A stretch of DNA of 64,000 nt from Salipaludibacillus sp. LMS25 (GCF_024362805.1 NZ_CP093299.1:2140001-2204000), one strand, 5' to 3'. Counted from the first letter of the stretch, positions 27,183 through 36,497 are shown. The notes: generated from the letters alone by a model not told the origin. Numbers and translations are program-made.

Positions 27183-27385
27183 GTGTGCCCAGCATGGATG
27201 ATAACTTGGCGATGAAAGTCCGCTACAGGCTTGGCAGTAGGAACTGTTAGCAAAGGCAAGGGTGCCCATGGGTAACATGGAATCTGAAGGGGACGAGCCG
27301 TAAACCTCCAGTACAAGGAATAACTATTGATGATCAACTTACTTAGTAATAAGCTAGAAGGTAGTCGCTTATTTAAAAAAAATGA
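27183..27385 (+). mobile_element. 5' fragment of a group II intron, no reverse transcriptase
   Basis: Starts GTGTGCCCAGCATGG, the GUGYG start of group II introns. It continues with GATGAAAGTCCGCTAC, GGCAGTAGGAACTG, GCAAAGGCAAGGGTG and GAAGGGGACGAGCCG-TAAACCTCC, the domain I signature of bacterial introns. No intron-encoded protein and no domain V follows; the next gene begins 300 bases later. It is a truncated or decayed insertion. Confidence 0.72.
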
Positions 27386-27485
27386 CTGAATGTCATAATG
27401 CAATGTTACGCTCAAGATAACGAATAATAGTGGATATTAATAATAAAATGTTGGTCATTAGAAACGGAAAATTGGAACGAAAAGA

Positions 27486-27606
27486 GGGCGACTCCTGGGG
27501 GAGAGAGCGAAGTCTGATAATCCATTCTGACTGAGCTTTGCAAAGGCAGAATGAGTTTAAGACGAGCCCCACGGAAAGCGTCCATCTGTGAGTGGAAATG
27601 AGTCAT
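27486..27606 (+). repeat. Bacillus-type intergenic repeat, related to family C
   Basis: GGGCGACTCCTGGGGGAGAGAGCGAAGTC, broken here as two halves for naming, then GACGAGCCCCACGGAAAGCG and TCCATCTGTGAGTGGAAAT. Such sequences are, from memory, widespread between genes in Bacillus and Oceanobacillus. The GACGAGCC...GGAAAGCGTCC part matches family C. Confidence 0.5.
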
Positions 27607-27700
27607 AACGTTCGGAAATAACGATAAAACGATGATTTATGACATCGATTCAATGCGATGTTTATATAAAAATTTTGAGAAGAAAGAGGCGGGGGATTGT

Positions 27701-28393
27701 ATGTATAGAATATTAATTGTGGAGGATGAAATCAGTATTACTAATACATTAAAAAATCGTCTTAAAAAATACGGATATGAGTGTCACACAATAGAAGATT
27801 TTAAAAGCGTTCTGGATGTTTTTGAAGAAACAGAACCGCATTTAGTTATTATGGATATAAATCTGCCTTACTTTGATGGCTATTACTGGTCAAGAAAAAT
27901 AAGGAAGATATCCACATGTCCCATTATGATTCTGTCTGCTCGCATGAGCGAACTGGACCAGGTATATGGTATCGAAAATGGTGCAGATGATTTTATTACT
28001 AAGCCTTTCGTAATGGATGTCGTATTAGCAAAAATCAATGGGCAGATTCGACGTACCTATGGAGAGTATGCAAAAAACGCAGAACGACGACTATTACAAA
28101 AGGGTAATACGATCTTAAACTTGGACACAGTACGTTTATCTACCCCGAGACAGGAAGAAGTATTGACGGTAAAAGAGCTCCAGCTTTGTCATATGTTTTT
28201 TGAGGCTTTCCCGAATGTTGTCACAAGACAGCAGTTGCTTTCTGCTATATGGGATGAAGAAGGATTTGTAGAAGAAAATACACTTACAGTGAATATCAAA
28301 AGATTGCGAAAAAAATTAGAAAATATCCAATCCTCCTTAGAACTAAAAACGATTCGGGGAATCGGATACCAATTAACGGATAGAGACAAATGA
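27701..28393 (+). CDS. Response regulator of a Bce-type peptide-antibiotic sensor
   Basis: A 230-residue OmpR-family regulator. The receiver domain has the phospho-Asp in VIMDINLPYFDG and the conserved Lys in ITKPF. The winged-helix domain includes VFTRQQ-like VTRQQLLSAIWDEE and NIKRLRKKL. The ATG at 27701 is used because CGGGGGAT precedes it and the longer frame has no ribosome site. It overlaps the kinase by 4 bases (ATGA). Sequence and neighbours fit the BceR/PsdR/YxdJ class. Confidence 0.88.
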   Translation: MYRILIVEDEISITNTLKNRLKKYGYECHTIEDFKSVLDVFEETEPHLVIMDINLPYFDGYYWSRKIRKISTCPIMILSARMSELDQVYGIENGADDFITKPFVMDVVLAKINGQIRRTYGEYAKNAERRLLQKGNTILNLDTVRLSTPRQEEVLTVKELQLCHMFFEAFPNVVTRQQLLSAIWDEEGFVEENTLTVNIKRLRKKLENIQSSLELKTIRGIGYQLTDRDK

Positions 28394-29385
28394 AGTTATT
28401 TATAAAGGATCATCTCAGCTTTATTCTTTTGTATCTGATAACTTTTATCTGCTTGCCTTTTATCATTGAACAATTAGATGGTTTTGAAAATCATTATGTC
28501 TATTTTAGTTTTTTAGCCACCACTTTATTAATGATTTTGCTTGTTATTCGTTATCTTCGTCGTAAAAAAATGTATACACATTTAAAGAAAGAAAATCTGG
28601 ACCAAGCTAGTTTTCTTGTCTATCGTCCTCATGCTCCAATAGAAAAAGCATATGCCAATCAATTAAAGGCATTTTCTTCCTTGCTCTTAAAAGAACAGGA
28701 CACACATCAAGATTTTTTACAGGAACAGCAGCTCCTTATTTCACATGCGGTGCATCAGATGAAGACGCCGATTTCTGTCATGCAGTTGCTTGTTCAATCG
28801 AATCAAATAAACGATGTCAAATCGTTGGGAGAATGGCAGAAAGTAAAAGCCGAATGCAATAAAATAAACTTTTCGTTAAATCAGCTATTGTCTTATAGCC
28901 GCTCTACCCAATTATTATCTGATCTGAAAATTGAAGCGATGCCACTAAAGAAAATGATACAAGAGGTTATTAATGATTTAAAAGATTACTTTATTGAGGA
29001 AGAGCTATTTCCCAAGGTGACAATAGCCGAAGACGTTATTCTTTATTCAGACCGAAAGTGGATGAAAGTAGTAGTCTACCAACTGCTTAGTAATGCGATA
29101 AAATATGGTGAGAAGTACTCTACTGTTCATATTTATTACAGGAATGGTCAGTTATCGATTCATAACAGAGGGGAAACCATTCCAAAAAGTGAGATCAATC
29201 GCTTATTCAATTTGTTCTATACAGGTTCAAAAGGAAGGAAAAGAAGTGAAGCAACAGGTATAGGTTTATACTTAGTCAAAAGGATTTTGATGACGCTAGA
29301 TCATCCGTTTGAGTTAACGTCTCATGATCAAGAAACCATTTTCACCATTGAACTTTCGAAAAGTATTAGTACGGCTGCCGATTGA
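28390..29385 (+). CDS. Intramembrane-sensing histidine kinase, BceS-like
   Basis: A 331-residue kinase with two N-terminal transmembrane helices (about residues 10-28 and 36-54) and almost no extracellular loop, the mark of Bce-type kinases that sense through their ABC transporter. The phosphorylated His lies in HAVHQMKTPISVM, the N-box is QLLSNAIKYG, and the G-box is GIGLYLVKRIL. It is followed by the transporter genes. Confidence 0.88.
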   Translation: MKLFIKDHLSFILLYLITFICLPFIIEQLDGFENHYVYFSFLATTLLMILLVIRYLRRKKMYTHLKKENLDQASFLVYRPHAPIEKAYANQLKAFSSLLLKEQDTHQDFLQEQQLLISHAVHQMKTPISVMQLLVQSNQINDVKSLGEWQKVKAECNKINFSLNQLLSYSRSTQLLSDLKIEAMPLKKMIQEVINDLKDYFIEEELFPKVTIAEDVILYSDRKWMKVVVYQLLSNAIKYGEKYSTVHIYYRNGQLSIHNRGETIPKSEINRLFNLFYTGSKGRKRSEATGIGLYLVKRILMTLDHPFELTSHDQETIFTIELSKSISTAAD

Positions 29386-29500
29386 AGCAGCCGTTTTAAA
29401 TGTGTCAATATTGTCACTTTGCCGTCATGTTGTTAAATGTTAAGGACTGGACGACTTCGGTATATTAAAGTTAACAATGAAAAAAACAGGAGTGGTATAT

Positions 29501-30262
29501 ATGTCAGATATCATTTTAAATGTTCAACAACTCCATAAGGAGTATGTGGGAGAGGTGAACTATAAAGCATTAAAAGGCATTGATTTTCAACTGAAACGTA
29601 ATGAATTTGTCTCTGTAATGGGCCCATCTGGAAGTGGTAAAACGACATTTTTAAATTGTATCTCAACCATAGACCGTCCGACAAATGGTTCTATTACAAT
29701 TAACCAAAAAAATCCATATGAACTGGATGATGAAGAGCTTGCAAAGTTTCGACGGAGTGAATTGGGTTTTGTTTTTCAAGATTTTAACTTGGTTCATACA
29801 TTAACCGTAGAAGAAAACATTTTATTACCATTGACACTCGATGCAGTGATGGCAAAGGAAATGACCTCCCGTTTAGCGGAAGTCGTTGCGTTTTTAGGAA
29901 TTGAAGACATCATGAAGAAGAGAACCTTTGAAATTTCAGGGGGACAGAAGCAACGTGTAGCCATTGCACGAGCAGTTATTCATCAACCGAGTCTATTATT
30001 AGCAGATGAGCCCACTGGGAATCTGGACTCTAAAGCAGCCAATAGTGTGATGACACTATTTCAATCCATTCATGAAACGTTTCAAACCTCTTTATTAATG
30101 GTCACACATGATCCGTATGTTGCCAGTTTTGCTGAGCGAGTGATTTTTATGCAAGACGGGATGCTCTACAATGAAATACAGAAGGGTGACCACAAGCAGC
30201 AATTCTATCAAGAAATTGTAGATACACTGACATTTCTGGGCGGTGGATATCATGAGCTTTAA
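29501..30262 (+). CDS. ABC transporter ATPase, BceA-like
   Basis: A 253-residue ATPase with Walker A GPSGSGKTT, Q-loop VFQDFN, signature ISGGQKQR, Walker B LLLADEPTGN and switch His in MVTHDP. The ATG at 29501 follows ACAGGAGTGG. About 115 bases separate it from the kinase gene, with room for a regulator-dependent promoter. The MacB/LolD-type ATPase plus a large FtsX permease is the peptide-antibiotic detoxification class. Confidence 0.9.
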   Translation: MSDIILNVQQLHKEYVGEVNYKALKGIDFQLKRNEFVSVMGPSGSGKTTFLNCISTIDRPTNGSITINQKNPYELDDEELAKFRRSELGFVFQDFNLVHTLTVEENILLPLTLDAVMAKEMTSRLAEVVAFLGIEDIMKKRTFEISGGQKQRVAIARAVIHQPSLLLADEPTGNLDSKAANSVMTLFQSIHETFQTSLLMVTHDPYVASFAERVIFMQDGMLYNEIQKGDHKQQFYQEIVDTLTFLGGGYHEL

Positions 30263-32102
30263 TCATATTGTCATTCAAAATATACTACGGGATAAATGGA
30301 CGTATATTTCCTATTTTCTGAGCAGCGTCTTCTCTATTTTAGTCTTTTTCTTTTTTTTGATTACGGCATTTCATCCAATGATGGATGCAATCGATCCAAA
30401 TAGCTCACTTGGAATAGCCATGATCCTTTGTAGTATGATTGTCTATATTTTTTCTTTTATATTTATTGTTTATTCGATGTTAGCTTTTTTAAAGAAGAAA
30501 ACCAAAAGCCTTGGCGTCTTTATCATTGCTGGAGCATCGACGAAGCAAGTGCGGAAAATGGTATTCCGGGAAAATATGCTGATTGCTTTTGCGGCAATTA
30601 TAACAGCCATTGTTGTTGGATTAATCGTTTCTCCTCTGTTTTTAATGGTCGTTAAAAATGTCTTAGAGGCAGATAGCTTTGGCATGTATGTACCTGTACA
30701 AGCTATTGCAATGACGATCATTCTATTTAGTGTTTTATTTTTCATTGTATCCAAAATAACGACACGATTTATCAAGAAAGAAGAAGCTGTACAACTGTTA
30801 AAAGCAGATGTCACACAGGAAAAATTAATACGTCCAACGCCATGGAGGCTCCTTTTATCCCTCTTAGTGAGTGCAGCTTTATTACTACCTCTCAAAGTTA
30901 GCCCAGATGTCGTTGAAAGCTTAGGAATTGTTTATTTGATGATTTTGTTTACCAGTCTGTTAATGACGATTTATATTATATTAACCCAAGGAATCTTGTT
31001 TACGATTCGGAGATTGCAAAAAAGCGCCTCGTATTACAAAAAAACCAATATGTTATTTGTATCTAATTTACAAGCCAAAGGCAATTCACATGCTCATGTC
31101 ATTTATTTGCTCAGCATTTTACTACTTGCAGTATTTATGACGACGAGTGTTTTGTACAGTTCGTATTATAATGTCGAAGAAAATACGGAAGCTGTCTATC
31201 CGTATAGCTTTCAATATATTTCACTTCCAGATCATCCTATAGAAAAAGTACAGCAAGATATTGAATTTATGGAGACAACCCTTGAGCAAACAGAGGGAGA
31301 TGTCGATGCGTATCAATCTGCATTCAAAACAGACGAAGACCGCAGGATTGGCTTCATGTCGAATACGAATTTCAATGCCCTTGGTACACACGAAGCGATA
31401 ACACTTAACGATAATGAATATTATGTTGTGGCAGGAAATGAGGGAATAATTCCAAATACGGATGCCATTCAGGATTATGTGGACGACCCTCTTCAGTACG
31501 TAGGATTAGAAGAACGAATGATTCTTGTATCAGGATTCCGGGCAGTATATTATGTTATACCAGATGCCATTTATGAAACAATCCATTATCCAGAATATCA
31601 TGTGTTTGCCTATGAATTGAAGGATTGGACAGAGAAAAGGGATGTAGCAGAAAAAATAGAATCACAAATCATGACAGAACCAGATGAGCGTTATGTCTCA
31701 TCTAAAATTTCATTATATGCTGACGAGTTATTTGTAAAGAGGATCATGTTCTTTATTGGTTTTATGCTTAGTTTGATTTTTTTAAGCGCAGCCATGAGTA
31801 TTCTTTATTTTTACCTGCAGACCTCTTTAGCGGGAGAAAAAGAAAAATATTTGGGCATTCGCAAAATCGGACTATCTATGAAAGAAATTAGTGTAATTGT
31901 AACAAGAGAATTATCCATACTGATTTTTGTCCCTTTTACAATGGCTGCGATTTTATTATTTACCGTGTTATTCAGTATTCGTGAGGCACTTTCACCATCT
32001 TTTTTCCAGATGACTACGGTTGGTGTAGGCATTATTTTGCTGCTGTTTACTCTAAGTTTCTTTATTATACGCAAGGCATATTTTAAAAAGTTGGTAGAGT
32101 AA
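30252..32102 (+). CDS. ABC transporter permease, BceB-like
   Basis: A 616-residue permease. The layout is one TM plus three, then a block of six, with a large extracellular domain of about 200 residues (TM-free region roughly 300-500), and an FtsX fold at both ends. This is the BceB/PsdB/VraG layout, which frees lipid II-cycle intermediates from bacitracin- or lantibiotic-like peptides and signals to the kinase. The ATG at 30252 lies within the end of the ATPase gene (11-base overlap), so translation is coupled. Confidence 0.9.
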   Translation: MSFNHIVIQNILRDKWTYISYFLSSVFSILVFFFFLITAFHPMMDAIDPNSSLGIAMILCSMIVYIFSFIFIVYSMLAFLKKKTKSLGVFIIAGASTKQVRKMVFRENMLIAFAAIITAIVVGLIVSPLFLMVVKNVLEADSFGMYVPVQAIAMTIILFSVLFFIVSKITTRFIKKEEAVQLLKADVTQEKLIRPTPWRLLLSLLVSAALLLPLKVSPDVVESLGIVYLMILFTSLLMTIYIILTQGILFTIRRLQKSASYYKKTNMLFVSNLQAKGNSHAHVIYLLSILLLAVFMTTSVLYSSYYNVEENTEAVYPYSFQYISLPDHPIEKVQQDIEFMETTLEQTEGDVDAYQSAFKTDEDRRIGFMSNTNFNALGTHEAITLNDNEYYVVAGNEGIIPNTDAIQDYVDDPLQYVGLEERMILVSGFRAVYYVIPDAIYETIHYPEYHVFAYELKDWTEKRDVAEKIESQIMTEPDERYVSSKISLYADELFVKRIMFFIGFMLSLIFLSAAMSILYFYLQTSLAGEKEKYLGIRKIGLSMKEISVIVTRELSILIFVPFTMAAILLFTVLFSIREALSPSFFQMTTVGVGIILLLFTLSFFIIRKAYFKKLVE

Positions 32103-32313
32103 GTGATAGAATACGTTAATCTGAATTTCAAAAATCTAAGCAAGAATGATACGATTCATTACAATTTAATGGATGAGCTATTTCGGTAGGAGATAAATTG
32201 AAACGAAATGGCGACTTCAGAATGCCATACCTAGATAAAGATCAAACTTTTTTTAACGGATACAACGTTAGCAGTCGTTTTTGATCATACCTTATTTTAA
32301 AATTACAGGTTTG

Positions 32314-32348
32314 CCCCTTTAGATACCATTGTCTAAAGGGGTGTTTTT
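32314..32348 (+). terminator. Hairpin before the second tnsA remnant
   Basis: CCCCTTTAGATA and TGTCTAAAGGGG with TGTTTTT, nearly the same as the hairpin behind glmS at 21887. Here it follows the Bce module by about 210 bases. Confidence 0.6.
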
Positions 32349-32349
32349 A

Positions 32350-32491
32350 GATCTAAAAGGAAAAGAACATCTACGTGAAGAAGGTAAAAGAAGATTTGAT
32401 ACAGAAACCGGTACCGATTAACGGCCATGGCTTAAGATTTAAGAGATGCTTCCTCAGGAGGCCAGTCAACGAGATTAAAAGGTATAAATGG
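32350..32491 (+). pseudogene. tnsA: Second, more decayed tnsA 5' remnant
   Basis: TCTAAAAGGAAAAGAACATCT is the same as in the remnant behind glmS (given here only as SKRKRTS), and near the end QSTRLKG matches RSTRLKG. In between there are stops and frameshifts. It carries more damage than the glmS-proximal copy, so it is probably older. Confidence 0.7.
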
Positions 32492-32506
32492 ATAGACAGC
32501 ATGAAT

Positions 32507-32667
32507 TTTTATCACGGATAAGTGTCCGTAAACCTCCCGGCTCAAAATAGAGAGGAGAGATAAATCTATTAAGGCGGGAGCTAACGGCTGCTAATGTCTT
32601 GATTCACGCAACGACCAATCAGTGGTAGAAGTACGAAAACGCCCATTGATTGAAGGTTCGTTTTATC
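32507..32667 (+). repeat. Dispersed structured element, family B, copy 6
   Basis: TTTTATCACGGATAAGTGTCCG at the start and GGTTCGTTTTATC at the end; inner stem CTCCCGGCT against AGGCGGGAG. It lies 15 bases after the tnsA remnant. Confidence 0.85.
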
Positions 32668-32767
32668 AGGCTTGGAACGAAACTATTTTTATTTGACTGA
32701 ATTTCAAGCGATATTACCATAAGGTCGTGTTGTTATGTTAGTCGTTCTATCAATTCTTTATTGTAAA

Positions 32768-32776
32768 TGCTATAAT
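32768..32776 (+). promoter_or_regulatory. Extended -10 promoter of the left toxin gene
   Basis: TGCTATAAT, conserved in the inverted copy at 37.5 kb. Confidence 0.55.
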
Positions 32777-32851
32777 TTGATTACAATGGAATAAATAGGT
32801 TACTCAAGGGTGACGGCATCATCCCCAGTATTCTGGAAAGGGGGTGGTGCT

Positions 32852-32938
32852 ATGATAACTGTGTTTGAAGCATTATCGCTTATGTTGTCGTTTGGCATAT
32901 TTGTTATAGCGCTACTGGCTTTTAACCACAAAAAATAA
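32852..32938 (+). CDS. Holin-like type I toxin, left copy
   Basis: A 28-residue peptide: MITVFEALSLMLSFGIFVIA followed by LLAFNHKK. It has one membrane helix and a short basic tail, the Hol_Tox/TxpA-like pattern. AAAGGGGGTGG precedes the ATG. The 3' end overlaps an antisense RNA region, as in known type I toxin-antitoxin pairs. A second, inverted copy lies at 37380-37466. Confidence 0.75.
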   Translation: MITVFEALSLMLSFGIFVIALLAFNHKK

Positions 32939-32976
32939 TCCACCCTTGAGTTTGGCGGCTCAGGTGGATTATTCTT
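32939..32976. terminator. Bidirectional terminator of the left toxin-antitoxin locus
   Basis: AATCCACC and GGTGGATT arms around CTTGAGTTTGGCGGCTCA, with A and T runs on both sides. Toxin mRNA and antitoxin RNA can both end here. Confidence 0.75.
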
Positions 32977-32977
32977 C

Positions 32978-33090
32978 TGCTTGGTGCTAGTCCCCTTGAT
33001 GGGAACCTAGCTATTGTATAGACTGAAGATGCTAGCACATCTTCAGTCGTTTTTAATTTATTCTATTTCTAATAACAGTATACCCTTTTT
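32978..33090 (-). ncRNA. Putative antisense antitoxin RNA, left copy
   Basis: On the minus strand a TATACT -10 box lies near 33079-33084. Downstream lie an inverted repeat (ACTGAAGATG with CATCTTCAGT) and a GGGGAC/GTCCCC-type arm, and the transcript would run into the toxin 3' region. The arrangement is conserved in the inverted copy, but there is no expression evidence. Confidence 0.5.
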
Positions 33091-33525
33091 TGAAGAAAAA
33101 GAAAACTATAGGATGAGTGCCCACTAATTTTTAGCATCTTTGCTCATCATTTATATAATCGGAGTAACACGACCTACAAAGCCTCAAACGATAGCTATTA
33201 TGACTGTGTCAGAAACGTTGGAAGAAGCCAGAAGATAACCACCAAGTAACTAACAGAAGAAGAGAAGTCTCTATATTCAAATCATTAATCATAGAAAACA
33301 ACATCTATAAAGCCATTCATGACAATATTCAATTAATTCATGTTTTGTAATACCACTTTTATTGAAAACTGAAATAAGGTTACCAATTCCTTCACCCCCT
33401 GCATTATTAGGAATTAGGGGGAGTTTTAGGGTTTAAGTTTACCATGTTATTTTCTGCCACTCCCTTTCTCAGCCCTAATGAAACGAGCGACGATCCACCT
33501 TCGCTCGAAGGAACCGAAGAAGTAA
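33091..33525. other. Gap between toxin locus and beta-lactamase
   Basis: About 430 bases. Short stop-rich frames only; nothing recognisable. Confidence 0.4.
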
Positions 33526-33529
33526 ATCA

Positions 33530-33558
33530 GGGGAGAACTGAATCAAACGATTCTCCCC
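33530..33558 (-). terminator. Hairpin after bla
   Basis: AGGGGAGAA and TTCTCCCCT around 13 bases, 50 bases past the beta-lactamase stop. The T-run is weak. Confidence 0.5.
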
Positions 33559-33608
33559 TTTGTGTTAGCTTACAGTTTAATAATCACCGTATACTCGTTT
33601 TCAGCCAT

Positions 33609-34514
33609 TTACTCTGTCTCAAAAAGAATGTTAATGACTTCTTCTGTGGCTCTTGCGATAAGGGCATCATCGTGCTCTGCATCTCGTTCTTCCTTACTTG
33701 TTAGTACGGAAATGATAATCGGGTCTCTGTCTGGCGGCCAGATGATGCCGATGTCGTTGCGAGTCCCATAAGAGCCAGAGCCCGTTTTGTCTCCAACTTC
33801 CCAACCTTCTGGTACGCCTGCACGGATAAGAGCGTCACCCGTTGTGTTTCTCTTGAGCCAATCGATTAGTAACGCTTGTTTATCGTCTGGTAGCGCATCT
33901 CCTAAAGTGAATTGTTGCAGACTTTTTGCCAATGCTTCCGGTGTGCTCGTATCTTGAATGTTCCCAGGTTCTACATCATTTAATTCAGGTTCTATTCTTG
34001 CAGGCTCGGTTACATTATCTCCAATGGCTCGAAGTCCTTCTTTAAAGCCTTTCGGTCCACCGATTTCATGAAAAATTAAATTGGCAGCTGTGTTATCACT
34101 GTAGCGAATCGAGGCATCACTAAGCTCTTTTAATGTCAATCCTGAATCGATATGATTTTCTGTTATCGGATTGTAGTTGACTAAATCTTCACTTGAATAA
34201 GTGATGAGTTCATCTAAATCCTCTATCGATTTTTGCTGAAGAAGGACGCCAACAGAGAGGGGTTTATGGGTAGACGCATAGATAAAACGTTCATCAGAAC
34301 GATATGTCACCGTCTTACCTGTCCCCGTGTCTAATGCATAAATTCCTAACCGAGCATCGTATTCTTCCTCTAATTGGCTAAAGGTGTCTTCTACCGTCGG
34401 AGTAGGTCTTTCAGAATCTGGTTCATCAGAACTGGCCTGTTTCTGGTCACTCGAACATCCGATAAATAAAAAGGTTCCTAAGAGAATGGTGCATGTTAAT
34501 TTTGTGATCTTCAT
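33609..34514 (-). CDS. bla: Class A beta-lactamase, lipoprotein type
   Basis: A 301-residue class A enzyme. A lipobox (FIGC, Cys20) anchors it to the membrane. The catalytic Ser81 lies in STHK, followed by SDN (139-141), the Glu of the omega loop in RIEPELN, and KTG in VGDKTGSGSYG. All residues needed for serine beta-lactamase activity are present. It is divergent from blaR1 with two BlaI operators between them. Confidence 0.95.
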   Translation of the reverse strand: MKITKLTCTILLGTFLFIGCSSDQKQASSDEPDSERPTPTVEDTFSQLEEEYDARLGIYALDTGTGKTVTYRSDERFIYASTHKPLSVGVLLQQKSIEDLDELITYSSEDLVNYNPITENHIDSGLTLKELSDASIRYSDNTAANLIFHEIGGPKGFKEGLRAIGDNVTEPARIEPELNDVEPGNIQDTSTPEALAKSLQQFTLGDALPDDKQALLIDWLKRNTTGDALIRAGVPEGWEVGDKTGSGSYGTRNDIGIIWPPDRDPIIISVLTSKEERDAEHDDALIARATEEVINILFETE

Positions 34515-34581
34515 ATTAATCTCCTTTCGACTTAATTTTTTTGATGAGTCTTAAAAAATGGTCGGAGCCAATATATCTATA

Positions 34582-34597
34582 GACTACATATGTAATC
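34582..34597. promoter_or_regulatory. BlaI operator 1
   Basis: GACTACATATGTAATC, with the TACA/TGTA core of BlaI/MecI operators, in the bla-blaR1 intergenic region. Confidence 0.8.
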
Positions 34598-34600
34598 TAG

Positions 34601-34616
34601 TATTACGCGTGTAATC
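34601..34616. promoter_or_regulatory. BlaI operator 2
   Basis: TATTACGCGTGTAATC, a second dyad of the same type 3 bases after the first. Confidence 0.75.
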
Positions 34617-34727
34617 TAAAATGTCAACAGAAATTTACAACTTTAAATCTAAATGTTAGAATTTTAGTGTTTTAGTGTGAGGTAATAAGAGGAGAAAGAA
34701 AAATGACTAAAAATGGAGATAATAAAA

Positions 34728-36497
34728 ATGACATTGCCACATATAGTACTTTCTCTTGTGTTGTCAACGGTAACGATCACGGTGATCCTACTACTAAGGA
34801 AATTTTTTTATAAACAATTATCAGCCAAATGGCGCTATCATTTATGGTTTTTGCTTATTTTTGCTTTAACCTTCCCGTTTATACCTGTTCATCTTTTAGA
34901 GATCACGAGCTTGTCTTTTAATCATGAGAGTGAAGGAAAGCAGAATTCTTCGACTCAGGATAGTTGGCCTTTAGCGGATCAATCGGAAAATTGGGTGAAT
35001 GATTTTGGCACTTCGGTCAGCCGTTTTGATCATACATTCGTCCAATCATTTTTCATCATTATTTGGGTTATAGGTATGGTGCTTTTCTTCTTTTTGGCAT
35101 TGTATCATTATGTAAAGTTACAACGTCTTGTATCAGCTGCCACAGAAATAAAAAATGAAAAGGTGAAAAAACGATATAGAGACTGTATACGGAAGCTTGG
35201 GATAAAGAAGTGTCCAAAGATTTTAGAGACTTCGAGTGTACGTTCCCCGATGACATTCGGTTTGTTTTACACCTATATTTTACTGCCAAAGGATATGGCA
35301 TCCTATTTATCGGATGAGGAAATAAACTATGTCTTGCTACATGAACTGCACCATTATAAAAGCAAGCACATTAAAGTAAATTGTTTATTTGTCCTATACC
35401 AGATTGTCTATTGGTTTCATCCACTTGTATGGAAAGCCTTTAAAATAATGCGTCTTGATCGGGAAATGGCTTGCGACACGGAAGTGCTCCATTCAATAGA
35501 TCGATGCGATTTTGAAAAGTATGGAAAGACGATCATTCGATTTGTGGAGAGGAATAAGGAATCAGCTATTTTAAATTTAGCAACCCCATTATTAGGTTCT
35601 GAAAAACATATAAAAAGACGGATGATCCATATAGCTTCTTTTACTGAAGAATCGAAACGATTAAAATTAAAAAGTATGGTTATTTTCATAGTTATCACGC
35701 TGTTTTTAATCGCTCAATTCCCTCTTTTATCGGTAACCGCTTCCTCTAGTGAGCGCTATTTATTTGATGATCAGCGGGCGATATATGAAGACTTGAGTGG
35801 CTACTTTGGAGAGAATGAAGGTAGTTTTGTATTATACAGTGCGAGCAACGATGAATATCAAATTTATAACCGAGAAAAAAGTGTCATGAGGATCTCTCCT
35901 AACTCCACCTATAAAGTGTTCACCGCATTAATGGCGTTAGAGCTAGGTGTGATTACAGGAGATGATTCACTATTAGAGTGGGACGGCGTACATTATGATT
36001 ATGATGAATGGCATGCTAATCACGACTTAAGAACCGCAATGAGCTACTCGGTCACTTGGTACTTTCAAGAGTTAGATCGACAAATGCAAAGAGATCGTAT
36101 TCACTATTATTTGGAAATGTTCGATTATGGTAATAAAGATCTTTCGGGACGGTTAGACGAGTATTGGCTAGAATCGTCTTTAAAGATTTCACCTATTGAA
36201 CAGGTAGAGCTCCTTCAAGCATTTTATATGAATGAATATCATTTTAAAGAAAAAAATGTACAATTAGTTAAAGAGGCCATAAAGTTAGAAGAAAATCAAG
36301 AAGGCACGCTTTATGGAAAGACCGGTACAGGAATTGTGAATGGTCGAGCTGTAAACGGTTGGTTTATAGGGTTCCTCGAAACCGAAACGGATACGTATTT
36401 CTTTGCAACAAATATCCAACATCAAGATCATGCGAATGGAAGTAAAGCTGCTGAAATTACGCAAGCCATATTAAGTAGCAAAGGGATCTATAAATAA
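34728..36497 (+). CDS. blaR1: BlaR1/MecR1-type beta-lactam sensor-protease
   Basis: A 589-residue sensor. Four N-terminal transmembrane helices surround the M56 metalloprotease domain with HELHHYKSKH. The C-terminal extracellular domain is a class D-like penicillin sensor with the acylated Ser in NSTYK, a YSV motif and KTG in YGKTGTG. Acylation activates the protease and leads to BlaI loss. The ATG at 34728 has GGAG at 9 bases; the ATG at 34713 overlaps that site. Confidence 0.92.
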   Translation: MTLPHIVLSLVLSTVTITVILLLRKFFYKQLSAKWRYHLWFLLIFALTFPFIPVHLLEITSLSFNHESEGKQNSSTQDSWPLADQSENWVNDFGTSVSRFDHTFVQSFFIIIWVIGMVLFFFLALYHYVKLQRLVSAATEIKNEKVKKRYRDCIRKLGIKKCPKILETSSVRSPMTFGLFYTYILLPKDMASYLSDEEINYVLLHELHHYKSKHIKVNCLFVLYQIVYWFHPLVWKAFKIMRLDREMACDTEVLHSIDRCDFEKYGKTIIRFVERNKESAILNLATPLLGSEKHIKRRMIHIASFTEESKRLKLKSMVIFIVITLFLIAQFPLLSVTASSSERYLFDDQRAIYEDLSGYFGENEGSFVLYSASNDEYQIYNREKSVMRISPNSTYKVFTALMALELGVITGDDSLLEWDGVHYDYDEWHANHDLRTAMSYSVTWYFQELDRQMQRDRIHYYLEMFDYGNKDLSGRLDEYWLESSLKISPIEQVELLQAFYMNEYHFKEKNVQLVKEAIKLEENQEGTLYGKTGTGIVNGRAVNGWFIGFLETETDTYFFATNIQHQDHANGSKAAEITQAILSSKGIYK

